Shown one piece after another: positions 49,744 through 58,376 of a DNA stretch of 64,000 bases. Where the stretch lies: NCBI RefSeq assembly GCF_002968015.1, contig NZ_PUIP01000012.1, forward strand, positions 62,001-126,000, given 5' to 3'. The notes under the pieces were generated by a model. The model made no database searches and was not told the origin of the DNA. It saw nothing but the letters and a program-made list of their open reading frames with translations. The stretch's first letter is position 1. Each line of letters begins with the position of its first letter. The stretch is from Massilia phosphatilytica (lineage in GTDB: Bacteria; Pseudomonadota; Gammaproteobacteria; Burkholderiales; Burkholderiaceae_D). Made by a program: the position numbers and the translations under genes.

Positions 49744-50223
49744 TCAGGCCGCGTCTTTCGCAGCGGCCAGCAGTCCCATTTCGTCCGACCCGAGCAGCTT
49801 GTCGATATCGAGCAGGATCAGCATGCGGTCGTCGACGGTGCCCAGCCCGCGCAGGTATTCGCCCGACACGGTGGCGCCCAGGTCCGGCGCCGGCTTGATC
49901 TGGTCCGGCGTCAGGGTGACGACGTCGGAGACGCTGTCCACCACCATGCCGATCGTGTGGTTGTTGATGTTCAGGACGATCACGACGGTGAACGCGTCAT
50001 AGGTCGGCGCGCCGACGTTGAACTTGATGCGCATGTCGACGATCGGCACGATGCTGCCGCGCAGGTTGACGACGCCCTTCAGGTACTCGGGCGCGTTGGC
50101 GATGCGCGTGACGGCGTCGTAGCCGCGGATTTCCTGCACCTTCAGGATGCTGATGGCGTATTCCTCGCCGCCCAGGCGGAACGACAGCACTTCGGTCGCG
50201 TTGTTGCCGATTTCTTCAGCCAT
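49744..50223 (-). CDS. cheW: Chemotaxis coupling protein CheW
   Basis: The 159-residue protein is a single CheW domain (VLSFRLGGEEYAISILKVQE, VNLRGSIVPIVDMR, GMVVDSVSDVVTL). It links chemoreceptors to CheA at the inner membrane. No cheA or cheY is nearby, so it is an orphan coupler, perhaps for the chemoreceptor 5 kb upstream. The ATG at 50223 fits the family start. Its gene follows mnmA in the same direction after 123 bp and likely has its own promoter. Confidence 0.94.
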   Translation of the reverse strand: MAEEIGNNATEVLSFRLGGEEYAISILKVQEIRGYDAVTRIANAPEYLKGVVNLRGSIVPIVDMRIKFNVGAPTYDAFTVVIVLNINNHTIGMVVDSVSDVVTLTPDQIKPAPDLGATVSGEYLRGLGTVDDRMLILLDIDKLLGSDEMGLLAAAKDAA

Positions 50224-50346
50224 GACTATCCTCGTTAATTTCCGTGTAGCAATATACCGGAAGATTACGACATTTTTGTGTCAGATACGATGGACAAATG
50301 ACAATCGTGAACAAAAATGCCGTGGCGGCGGATCGGGACGCAACAA

Positions 50347-51468
50347 TCAGACGGCGCTCGCCGTGTCGATGATGCCGCCGCCCAGGCACACGTCGCCGTC
50401 GTACAGCACGGCCGACTGGCCCGGCGTCACGGCCCATTGCGGGTCGGTGAAGTCCAGCGTGAAGCGATCGGGACCCTCGGCAACGACGGTGCACGGCACG
50501 TCGGCCTGGCGGTAGCGCGTCTTGGCCGACAGCGCGCGCGAAGTGTGCTCACCTGCAGGCGGTTCGCCCGCGATCCAGCTGGCCTGGCCGGCGCCGAGGC
50601 GCTCCGACAGCAGCCACGGGTGATCGTGGCCCTGCACGATGTACAGCGTATTGGTGGCGATGTCCTTGCGCGCCACGAACCACGGCTCGCTCGTGCCGTC
50701 CGCATTCTTGTGCGACTTCAGGCCGCCGATGCCGATGCCCTTGCGCTGGCCCAGCGTGTAGAACGACAGGCCGACGTGCTCGCCCACGGTCTGGCCGTTG
50801 TCCAGCTTCATGGGGCCCGGCTTGTGCTGCAGGTAGCGGCCGAGGAATTCGCGGAACGGACGCTCGCCGATGAAGCAGATGCCCGTGGAATCCTTCTTCG
50901 CCGCGTTCGGCAGGTTCAGCTTTTCCGCGATCTTGCGCACTTCCGTCTTGGCGATCTCGCCCAGCGGGAACAGCGATTTCGACAACTGCGCCTGGTTCAG
51001 GCGGTGCAGGAAGTAGCTCTGGTCCTTGGTCGAATCGAGCGCTTTCAACAGCTCGAACTTGCCGGCCGAGACGTTCTGGCGCACGCGCGCGTAATGGCCG
51101 GTCGCGATCAGGTCGGCGCCCAGCTTCATGGCGTGGTCGAGGAAGGCCTTGAACTTGATCTCGGCGTTGCACAGCACGTCCGGGTTCGGCGTGCGGCCGG
51201 CCTGGTACTCGCGGAGGAATTCCGCGAACACGCGGTCCTTGTATTCGGCGGCGAAGTTGACCGCCTCGATGTCCACGCCGACGACGTCGGCCACGCTGGC
51301 CGCGTCGATCCAGTCCTGGCGCGTGGAACAGTATTCGGAATCGTCGTCGTCTTCCCAGTTCTTCATGAACAGGCCGACGACTTCATAGCCCTGTTCCTTC
51401 AACATCCAGGCCGCGACCGAGGAGTCGACGCCGCCCGACATCCCGATCACGACTTTCTTTTTGCTCAT
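50347..51468 (-). CDS. mnmA: tRNA-specific 2-thiouridylase
   Basis: The 373-residue protein has the PP-loop GMSGGVDSSVAAWML near the start, the thiolation cysteines in LCNAEIKF and TGICFIGE, and the C-terminal barrel. MnmA puts sulfur on the wobble uridine of Lys, Glu and Gln tRNAs. It follows nudJ with only one base between stop and ATG, the same nudJ-mnmA order as in E. coli. Confidence 0.97.
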   Translation of the reverse strand: MSKKKVVIGMSGGVDSSVAAWMLKEQGYEVVGLFMKNWEDDDDSEYCSTRQDWIDAASVADVVGVDIEAVNFAAEYKDRVFAEFLREYQAGRTPNPDVLCNAEIKFKAFLDHAMKLGADLIATGHYARVRQNVSAGKFELLKALDSTKDQSYFLHRLNQAQLSKSLFPLGEIAKTEVRKIAEKLNLPNAAKKDSTGICFIGERPFREFLGRYLQHKPGPMKLDNGQTVGEHVGLSFYTLGQRKGIGIGGLKSHKNADGTSEPWFVARKDIATNTLYIVQGHDHPWLLSERLGAGQASWIAGEPPAGEHTSRALSAKTRYRQADVPCTVVAEGPDRFTLDFTDPQWAVTPGQSAVLYDGDVCLGGGIIDTASAV

Positions 51469-51469
51469 T

Positions 51470-51973
51470 TCAGGTTACGTCCGGTTTGATGGTGAGTCCG
51501 CCGTCGAAGACAGAGTGGTCCGTGTACAGCAGGTCCAGCGGGGTGCGCTTGCCCGCCAGGTAATCGTCCACGCAGCGCAGCACGATGGGGCTGCGGTGGC
51601 GCTCCTGGCACGCGGCCAGTTCGTCGCGCGTGAGCCACAGCGTGCGCAGGATGCCGTGGTCCAGTGCCTGGTCGTATTGCTTGCCGGCCTTGCCGCAGAA
51701 CGTGAAGCGCAAATACGTCACATCGTGCCCGCGCGACTTGGAGTGGTAGCGCGACAGGTACATGCCGACGAGGGCTTCCGGGATGAATTCGTGCGCCGTC
51801 TCTTCCATCGCCTCGCGGATCACCGCCTGTTCGAGCGATTCGTGCGGGTCGAGGTGGCCGGCGGGCTGGTTCAAACGGATGCCGTCGCTGGTTTCTTCTT
51901 CAATCAACAGAAAGCGGCCATCGCGCTCGATGATTGCGGCAACGGTGACTGACGGTCTGAAGGTATGGGTCAT
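51470..51973 (-). CDS. nudJ: Nudix hydrolase NudJ-like
   Basis: The 167-residue product has the Nudix box G-x5-E-x7-REAMEE, in GHLDPHESLEQAVIREAMEE. NudJ-type enzymes hydrolyse thiamine pyrophosphates and nucleoside di- and triphosphates. The ATG at 51973 is chosen because the family begins MTHTFRPSVTVAAII; a longer in-frame ATG at 52045 gives a basic extension. It is one base from mnmA, as in E. coli nudJ-mnmA, which supports the name. Confidence 0.9.
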   Translation of the reverse strand: MTHTFRPSVTVAAIIERDGRFLLIEEETSDGIRLNQPAGHLDPHESLEQAVIREAMEETAHEFIPEALVGMYLSRYHSKSRGHDVTYLRFTFCGKAGKQYDQALDHGILRTLWLTRDELAACQERHRSPIVLRCVDDYLAGKRTPLDLLYTDHSVFDGGLTIKPDVT

Positions 51974-52161
51974 GCGCGTCCTTGTAGTGAGCCGACATTC
52001 TACCTTGATGGAACGTGCGTTGCTCGGGCGCACGCTGCGGTGCAACAGTTCCGGTCAGGTTTGAATATTGATGTGCAACAAAAAGCTTGAGACTTTAGCT
52101 AGGTTTCCGCAACTTTGGGCATGAAAATTGCTGCCTGTTTACGAAAAACCACTCATCTGTA

Positions 52162-52188
52162 TTGATATGGAACATTACATGCTAGATT
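52162..52188 (+). promoter_or_regulatory. Candidate promoter of the pnt operon
   Basis: An extended -10, TGC-TAGATT (52180-52188), lies 32 nt before the pntAA ATG. TTGATA is at 52162-52167, with only 15 bp between the hexamers. The short spacing is offset by the TGn extension. An AAGGAGG ribosome site follows at 52209-52215. Confidence 0.5.
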
Positions 52189-52219
52189 GTGGACAGTTTA
52201 TCAATGATAAGGAGGCATC

Positions 52220-53332
52220 ATGAGAATTGGTGTGCCGGCCGAAACGAGGCCGGGCGAGACACGTGTCGCAGCAACTCCCGAAACCGTCAAGAAGCTGGCG
52301 GCCCAGCACGAAGTGATCGTGCAATCCGGGGCTGGCGTGCACGCTGCCGCCATCGATGATGCCTACGTCGCCGCAGGCGCCCGCATCGGGACTGCGGCGG
52401 AAGCCCTCGGGGCCGACCTCGTCCTGAAAGTGCGCAGCCCGGATGCCCAGGAACGCGCGCTGATGCAACCAGGCGCCGCCCTCGTCGGGATGCTGAATCC
52501 ATTCGATACCGACAACCTGGCCGCGCTGGCGCAGCAGCGCCTCACCGCGTTCGCGCTGGAAGCGGCGCCGCGCATCACGCGCGCCCAGTCGATGGACGTG
52601 CTGTCGTCGCAGGCGAACATCGCCGGCTACAAGGCGGTGATGATGGCGGCGAATGCGTATCAACGCTTCATGCCGATGCTGATGACGGCCGCCGGTACCG
52701 TGAAAGCGGCGCGCGTGCTGATCATGGGCGTCGGCGTTGCCGGCCTGCAGGCCATCGCGACGGCCAAGCGCCTGGGCGCCGTCATCGAAGCGTCCGACGT
52801 GCGTCCGCCCGTGAAGGAACAGGTGGAATCGCTGGGCGCCAAGTTCATCGACGTGCCGTTCCTCACGGACGAGGAACGCGAGATCGCCAAGGGCGTGGGC
52901 GGCTATGCGCGCCCGATGCCGGCCGACTGGATGCGGCGCCAGGCGGAACTCGTGCACGAGCGCGCGAAGCTGGCGGACATCGTCATCACGACCGCGCTGA
53001 TCCCCGGCCGCAAGGCCCCGGTGCTGATCGCGGAAGAAACGGTGCGCGCGATGAAGCCGGGCTCCGTGATCGTCGACATGGCCATCGAGCAGGGCGGCAA
53101 CTGCCCGCTGACGGAACTCGGCAAGACTGTCATCAAGCACGGCGTGACGATCATCGGCGAACCGAATTTGCCGGCGCTCGTGGCGGCCGACGCGTCGGCC
53201 CTGTATGCACGCAACGTGCTGGACTTCCTGAAACTCGTCATCGACAAGGACGGGAAGCTCGTCATCGACCGCGAGGACGAGATCGTGCGCGCGGTGCTGG
53301 TCGCCATCGACGGCGACGTGTTACGCAAATAG
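52220..53332 (+). CDS. pntAA: NAD(P) transhydrogenase alpha subunit, part 1
   Basis: The 370-residue protein is the NAD-binding domain I of proton-translocating transhydrogenase: MRIGVPAETRPGETRVAATPE, RAQSMDVLSSQANIAGYKAV and the Rossmann VLIMGVGVAGLQAIATAKRLGA. It lacks the membrane part, which is encoded by the next gene, as in many alphaproteobacteria and betaproteobacteria. With pntAB and pntB it makes the enzyme that uses the proton gradient to reduce NADP+ with NADH. Confidence 0.96.
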   Translation: MRIGVPAETRPGETRVAATPETVKKLAAQHEVIVQSGAGVHAAAIDDAYVAAGARIGTAAEALGADLVLKVRSPDAQERALMQPGAALVGMLNPFDTDNLAALAQQRLTAFALEAAPRITRAQSMDVLSSQANIAGYKAVMMAANAYQRFMPMLMTAAGTVKAARVLIMGVGVAGLQAIATAKRLGAVIEASDVRPPVKEQVESLGAKFIDVPFLTDEEREIAKGVGGYARPMPADWMRRQAELVHERAKLADIVITTALIPGRKAPVLIAEETVRAMKPGSVIVDMAIEQGGNCPLTELGKTVIKHGVTIIGEPNLPALVAADASALYARNVLDFLKLVIDKDGKLVIDREDEIVRAVLVAIDGDVLRK

Positions 53333-53345
53333 AAGGGGACGTGCC

Positions 53346-53693
53346 ATGGAAATCAGCCATACCATCATCAACCTGATCATCTTCGTGCTGGCGATCTACG
53401 TCGGCTACCACGTCGTGTGGACCGTCACGCCCGCGCTGCATACGCCGCTGATGGCGGTGACGAACGCCGTGTCGGCCATCATCATCGTCGGCGCCATGCT
53501 GGCGGCCGGCCTGACGGAAGGCCTGACGGGCCGGGTCGCCGGCACCATCGCCGTGGCGCTGGCGGCCGTGAACGTGTTCGGCGGCTTCCTCGTCACCCAG
53601 CGCATGCTGGAGATGTTCAAGAAGAAGGAACCGAAAGCGAAACCGGCGCCGGCCGCGAAGGATGCCGTCGGCGTCGCGAAGGAGGCCGCATGA
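53346..53693 (+). CDS. pntAB: NAD(P) transhydrogenase alpha subunit, part 2
   Basis: The 115-residue product has three or four helices (IINLIIFVLAIYVGYHVVW, AIIIVGAMLAAGL and AGTIAVALAAVNVFGGFLV) and a charged C-terminus. It is the membrane half of the split alpha subunit, helping form the proton channel. It starts 13 nt after pntAA and its TGA overlaps the pntB ATG by four bases (ATGA). Confidence 0.94.
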   Translation: MEISHTIINLIIFVLAIYVGYHVVWTVTPALHTPLMAVTNAVSAIIIVGAMLAAGLTEGLTGRVAGTIAVALAAVNVFGGFLVTQRMLEMFKKKEPKAKPAPAAKDAVGVAKEAA

Positions 53694-55147
53694 ATCTGAT
53701 CAGCATGAACGTCGTGACGCTCCTGTACCTCGTGGCGTCCGTGTGCTTCATCCAGGCTTTGAAGGGCCTGTCCTCGCCCTCGACCGCGCGCATGGGCAAC
53801 GCGTTCGGCATGACGGGCATGGGCATCGCCGTCCTCACCACCATCGCCCTGATGTTCAAGCTGAAGGAGCAGATACAGACGGGCGGCATGGGCTTCGGAC
53901 TCGTGCTGCTGGGTGTCGTCGTCGGCGGCGCGATCGGCGCCATCGCGGCGAAGCGCGTGGAGATGACCAAGATGCCGGAACTGGTCGCCGCCATGCACTC
54001 GCTGATCGGCCTCGCGGCTGTCTGCATCGCTATCGCGGCCGTGTCCGAGCCGTGGGCCTTCAATATCGCCGCGCGCGGGGAAGGGCTCCCGTTCGGCAAC
54101 CGGCTGGAACTGTTCATCGGCACGTTCGTCGGCGCCGTCACGTTCTCCGGTTCCGTGATCGCGTTCGGCAAGCTGGCGGGCAAGTATAAATTCCGCCTGT
54201 TCCAGGGCGCGCCCGTGCGTTATCCGGGCCAGCACATGATCAACCTGATCGTTGCCATCGCGATCATCGGCCTGGGCCTCGTGTTCTGCTTCTCGGACGG
54301 TGCCGCGCCGGCATGGACGCCGTACATCGTGATGGCCGTGCTGTCGTTCGTGCTGGGCGTGCTGATCATCATCCCGATCGGTGGCGCCGACATGCCCGTC
54401 GTCGTGTCGATGCTGAACTCGTACTCGGGCTGGGCCGCGGCCGGCATCGGCTTCTCGCTGAACAACTCGATGCTGATCATCGCGGGCTCGCTCGTGGGCT
54501 CGTCGGGCGCGATCCTCTCGTACATCATGTGCAAGGCGATGAACCGCTCGTTCTTCAACGTGATCCTCGGCGGCTTCGGCGGCGAGGCGGCAGCGGCAGA
54601 TACGGGCGGCGCGAAGGAACAGCGTCCCGTCAAATCGGGCTCGCCGGAAGATGCGGCGTTCATCCTGCAGAACGCGGAATCCGTCATCATCGTGCCGGGC
54701 TACGGCCTCGCGGTGGCGCGCGCCCAGCACACGGTGAAGGAACTGGTCGACAAGCTGACGGAACACGGCGTGCAGGTGCGCTACGCGATCCACCCGGTGG
54801 CGGGCCGCATGCCGGGCCACATGAACGTGCTGCTGGCCGAAGCGGAAGTCCCTTACGACCAGGTCGCGGAGATGGAAGACATCAACGGCGAATTCGGCCA
54901 GACGGACGTCGTGCTCGTGCTGGGCGCAAACGACGTCGTGAACCCGGCCGCCAAGGATCCGAAGTCGCCGATCGCGGGGATGCCGATTCTCGAGGCGTAT
55001 AAGGCCAAGAGCATCATCGTCAACAAGCGGTCGATGGCGTCGGGGTATGCGGGGCTGGACAACGATCTGTTCTATCAGCCGAACACGATGATGGTGTTCG
55101 GCGATGCAAAGAAAGTGATCGAGTCGATGGTCAAGGCGGTGGAGTAA
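53690..55147 (+). CDS. pntB: NAD(P) transhydrogenase beta subunit
   Basis: The 485-residue protein has about nine N-terminal helices and the NADP-binding domain III (IIVPGYGLAVARAQH, HPVAGRMPGHMNVLLAEA, VLGANDVVNPAA, VNKRSMASGYAGLDN). It binds NADP(H) and couples proton flow to hydride transfer. Overlap with pntAB and a GAAGGAGG ribosome site fix the ATG at 53690. Its TAA is directly next to the convergent ubiH TGA, with no spacer. Confidence 0.97.
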   Translation: MNLISMNVVTLLYLVASVCFIQALKGLSSPSTARMGNAFGMTGMGIAVLTTIALMFKLKEQIQTGGMGFGLVLLGVVVGGAIGAIAAKRVEMTKMPELVAAMHSLIGLAAVCIAIAAVSEPWAFNIAARGEGLPFGNRLELFIGTFVGAVTFSGSVIAFGKLAGKYKFRLFQGAPVRYPGQHMINLIVAIAIIGLGLVFCFSDGAAPAWTPYIVMAVLSFVLGVLIIIPIGGADMPVVVSMLNSYSGWAAAGIGFSLNNSMLIIAGSLVGSSGAILSYIMCKAMNRSFFNVILGGFGGEAAAADTGGAKEQRPVKSGSPEDAAFILQNAESVIIVPGYGLAVARAQHTVKELVDKLTEHGVQVRYAIHPVAGRMPGHMNVLLAEAEVPYDQVAEMEDINGEFGQTDVVLVLGANDVVNPAAKDPKSPIAGMPILEAYKAKSIIVNKRSMASGYAGLDNDLFYQPNTMMVFGDAKKVIESMVKAVE

Positions 55148-56320
55148 TCAGCGGCGGCCGAACATCATCAGTTCGGCCAACAGCATCCGCGCCGGCTTGA
55201 CGGTATCCAGCGCGGCCAGCGCCAGCCCGAACAGGGGCTGCAACGGCCCCGTATCCGCGAACACGCGCGCCATCGCATCCGTCGTGTGGATGATGGCGCC
55301 GCGGTCGCGCGCACGTTCTTCCGCGAAGCGCGCCAGCGCATCCGCGATGCCGTGGTCTTGATCGATCCCGCGCGCGAGCAGGCGCGCCAGCACCGCGGCA
55401 TCCCGCAAGCCGAGATTCAAGCCCTGTCCCGCGACCGGATGCAGCGTCTGCGCCGCATTGCCGATGGCGACCGTGCGCGCCGAGAACCGCGGATCCGCAT
55501 TCAGCCCGAGCGGAAACGCCGCCCGTTCCGAGGCGCGCGTAAAGGTGCCGAGGCGCTCGCCGAACGCGTCGCCCAGCTGGCGCAGGAAAGCCTCCTCGCC
55601 CAGGTCCAGCAACTGCTGCGCGCGTTCCGGCCGCACGCACCACACGAGCGCATATTGATGGCCGTCCGCGCCGCCCTGCGGCAGCAGCGCGAGCGGGCCT
55701 TCATCCGTAAAGCGTTCGAAGGCGCGGTGCGGGATCGGCTGGCTGCTCGACACGCGCGCGATGACGGCCGTCTGCACGTAGTCGCGCCGCCGGGTGCGTT
55801 CCGCCTGCTCGCCGAACACGCCGCCCTCGGCCTGCACGGCCACCTTCGCATGCAGCTTGCGGCCATCGTCCAGGTCGAGCACGACGCCGTCGCGGTCTTC
55901 AAGCAACGTCGTCACGCGCACGGGGCGCAGCGTCTGCACACCCGCGCGCTCGCATGCGCGCGCCAGCGCGTCGACGACGTCGCCATAGCGCGCGACATAA
56001 CCCAGCGCGTCGAGGCCGTGTTCTGCGCGGTCCATCATGCTGCGGCCCAGGTGGCCGCGGCGCGACACGTGGATCTGATGGATCGGCGTGGCATGCGGCT
56101 GCACGTTGGCCCAGGCGCCGACGTCGACCAGCAGCATGCGGCTGCCCCACGACAGCGCGATCGAGCGCGGGTCCGAGATCGCCTGGCCCAGCGCCTTCGC
56201 ATCGACGAGCGCGATGCGCCTGGAGTCTACGCCGCGGCGCGCCATCAGCGCGGCCAGCGCAAGGCCGACCGGGCCGGCGCCGCAGATCGCGACATCGACC
56301 GAGAGCGTGTCTTCAGCCAT
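55148..56320 (-). CDS. ubiH: UbiH/UbiF-family FAD-dependent ubiquinone monooxygenase
   Basis: The 390-residue flavoprotein has the FAD motif ICGAGPVGLALAALMARRG, SDPRSIALS and the C-terminal GNAAQTLHPVAGQGLNLGLRD. It hydroxylates a ring position during ubiquinone synthesis. pepP lies immediately upstream with an 8-bp overlap, as in the pepP-ubiH order of E. coli, which favours UbiH over the UbiF/UbiI relatives. Ring specificity cannot be told from sequence alone. Confidence 0.9.
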   Translation of the reverse strand: MAEDTLSVDVAICGAGPVGLALAALMARRGVDSRRIALVDAKALGQAISDPRSIALSWGSRMLLVDVGAWANVQPHATPIHQIHVSRRGHLGRSMMDRAEHGLDALGYVARYGDVVDALARACERAGVQTLRPVRVTTLLEDRDGVVLDLDDGRKLHAKVAVQAEGGVFGEQAERTRRRDYVQTAVIARVSSSQPIPHRAFERFTDEGPLALLPQGGADGHQYALVWCVRPERAQQLLDLGEEAFLRQLGDAFGERLGTFTRASERAAFPLGLNADPRFSARTVAIGNAAQTLHPVAGQGLNLGLRDAAVLARLLARGIDQDHGIADALARFAEERARDRGAIIHTTDAMARVFADTGPLQPLFGLALAALDTVKPARMLLAELMMFGRR

Positions 56321-57641
56321 GCGCCGTCCCCACGATCGCTTCGATCTCGGCCACCGTCTTCGGCGCGGACGCGGTCAGCAAACGATAACCGTCCTTCGTC
56401 ACGACGACGTCGTCCTCGATGCGGATGCCGATGTGCCAGAAGCGTTCCGGCACGCCCTCGGCCGGGCGCACGTAGATGCCCGGTTCCACCGTCACGACCA
56501 TGCCTTCGACCAGCGGCCGCGAAGGTTTCTCGGCCTGCGTCACGTCGCGGTAGGCACCCACGTCGTGCACGTCCATGCCGAGCCAGTGGCCCGTACCGTG
56601 CATGTAGAACGGGACGTGAGCCTTGTTTGCAATGGCGTCGTCGACGCTGGCATGGTTCGATATCAGGCCCAGGTCCAGCATGCCCTGCACGAGCACGCGC
56701 AGCGCCGCTTCGTGGAAGGCGCTGTACGGCCGGCCCGGCGCGATGGCCGCGAATGCCGCGTCCTGTGCAGCCAGGACGAGCTCGTAGAGTGTCCTCTGCG
56801 CGTCGGTGAAGCGGCCGTTGACGGGGAACGTTCGGGTGATGTCGGACGCGTAGCCATCCAGCTCGCAGCCGGCGTCGATCAGCACGAGGTCGCCGTCCTG
56901 CATCTGCCGGTCGTTGACGTTGTAGTGCAGGATGCAGGCGTTCGGGCCGGACGCCACGATGGGCGTGTAGGCCGGGAACTGGGCGCCGTGCTTGCGGAAG
57001 GCGTACAGCAGTTCCGCTTCCAGTTCGTATTCGAACATGCCGGGCTTCGCCGCGCGCATCGCGCGTGCGTGCGCGCCGCCCGAGATCGCGCCGGCGCGCA
57101 GCATCACCGCCTGCTCGTCGGCGTCTTTTATCAACCGCATCTCGTCCAGCAGCGGCAGCACGTTGACGAACGTGTCCGGCGCCGTCGTGCCGGTACGGCC
57201 TTGCGCGCGCACGGCCTTGATCCAGCCCGTCACCTGCGCGTCGAGCGCCGCGTTCGACGCGAGCGCGTAGTACAGCGCGGGCGCGTTGGCAAGGATGCGC
57301 GCCATGTGCGTATCCAGTTCGCCGATCGGGTAGGCGTCATCCATGCCGAATGCCGTGCGCGCCGCTTCCGGGCCGTGGCGGTAGCCGTCCCAGATCTCGC
57401 GTTCGACGTTCTTCTCGCGGCAGAACAGGATGGAGCGGGTCGGCTTGTCGCCATGCGCGGCGACGAGTACCAGCACGCTTTCCGGCTCCGTGAAGCCGGT
57501 CAGGTAGTAGAACGAACTGTCGTGGCGGTAGGGGTAGTCGCTGTCGCCGTTGCGCAGGACTTCCGGCGCGGTGGGCAGTACGGCGACGGCGCCAGGCTGC
57601 ATCTGCGCGGCCAGGCGCGCGCGTCGTCCCGCGTGATCCAT
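56313..57641 (-). CDS. pepP: Xaa-Pro aminopeptidase
   Basis: The ATG at 57641 gives 442 residues with the M24B fold: NGDSDYPYRHDSSFYYLTGF near the N-terminus, metal ligands in LIDAGCELDGYASDITRTFP, the GTGHWLGMDVHDVG histidine loop and VEPGIYV. PepP removes an N-terminal residue before proline in the cytoplasm. It overlaps the murU stop by one base (TGATG) and the ubiH start by 8 bp. An in-frame upstream ATG at 57719 lies inside murU. Confidence 0.95.
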   Translation of the reverse strand: MDHAGRRARLAAQMQPGAVAVLPTAPEVLRNGDSDYPYRHDSSFYYLTGFTEPESVLVLVAAHGDKPTRSILFCREKNVEREIWDGYRHGPEAARTAFGMDDAYPIGELDTHMARILANAPALYYALASNAALDAQVTGWIKAVRAQGRTGTTAPDTFVNVLPLLDEMRLIKDADEQAVMLRAGAISGGAHARAMRAAKPGMFEYELEAELLYAFRKHGAQFPAYTPIVASGPNACILHYNVNDRQMQDGDLVLIDAGCELDGYASDITRTFPVNGRFTDAQRTLYELVLAAQDAAFAAIAPGRPYSAFHEAALRVLVQGMLDLGLISNHASVDDAIANKAHVPFYMHGTGHWLGMDVHDVGAYRDVTQAEKPSRPLVEGMVVTVEPGIYVRPAEGVPERFWHIGIRIEDDVVVTKDGYRLLTASAPKTVAEIEAIVGTAHG

Positions 57642-58366
57642 CACGACCCTGCCTTCGCGACAGAGCCCGGCGGCGCGTTGAGTTCTTCCAGCTGGCGCAC
57701 GGTGCCCACGTTGACCCATTGGCCGTCGTAGATCTCGCCCCCGATACGACCCTGATCAATGAACTTGCGCATCAGGGGGCCGAGCCGCGAAACTTCTCCG
57801 GCCTTGATCCCATCAAACATCTCAGGACGATAGACGCCGATGTTCGAAAAATTCCACTTCGGATTGCCCTCGTTGGACAAGGTGTACATCGTCAGGCCGA
57901 AGTCGCCGTCCGGGTTGTGCCACGGGTTCGGCGTCAGGTACAGCCAGGCGATGTCGCGCTTTTCGGGCGGGATGACCTGGCCGACGGCATCGTGGTCCTT
58001 GAGCACGTCGAGCACCTGTTCGAAGTCGAAGTAGGGCGCGTAGATGTCGCCGGAGACGGCAAGGAACGGTTCGTCGCCGAGCAGATGCAGCGCGTTGACG
58101 ATGCCGCCGGCCGTTTCCAGCGGCGTCGGCTCGTGCGAGTAGACGATGCGCGCGCCGTAGCGGCTGCCGTCGCCCAGCGCTTCCTCGATCATGTGGCCGA
58201 GGTGGGAGTGGTTGATGACGATGTCCTTGATGCCGGCGCGCACGAGGTTCAGCACGTGCCAGGTGATGAGGGGACGGCCCCGCACCTTGAGCAGGGGCTT
58301 GGGGCAGGTATCGGTCAGCGGACGCATCCGCTCGCCGCGGCCGGCGGCGAAGATCATGGCTTTCAT
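57641..58366 (-). CDS. murU: N-acetylmuramate-1-phosphate uridylyltransferase MurU
   Basis: The 241-residue nucleotidyltransferase has MKAMIFAAGRGERMRPLTD, KPLLKVRGRPLI, ETAGGIVNAL and the metal-site SGDIY. With AmgK it forms the peptidoglycan recycling shortcut that turns MurNAc into UDP-MurNAc, bypassing the fosfomycin target. It follows amgK by 10 nt, which is the known amgK-murU arrangement. The same family includes glucose-1-phosphate uridylyltransferases, but context favours MurU. Confidence 0.92.
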   Translation of the reverse strand: MKAMIFAAGRGERMRPLTDTCPKPLLKVRGRPLITWHVLNLVRAGIKDIVINHSHLGHMIEEALGDGSRYGARIVYSHEPTPLETAGGIVNALHLLGDEPFLAVSGDIYAPYFDFEQVLDVLKDHDAVGQVIPPEKRDIAWLYLTPNPWHNPDGDFGLTMYTLSNEGNPKWNFSNIGVYRPEMFDGIKAGEVSRLGPLMRKFIDQGRIGGEIYDGQWVNVGTVRQLEELNAPPGSVAKAGS

Positions 58367-58376
58367 CAGCGGGTCT

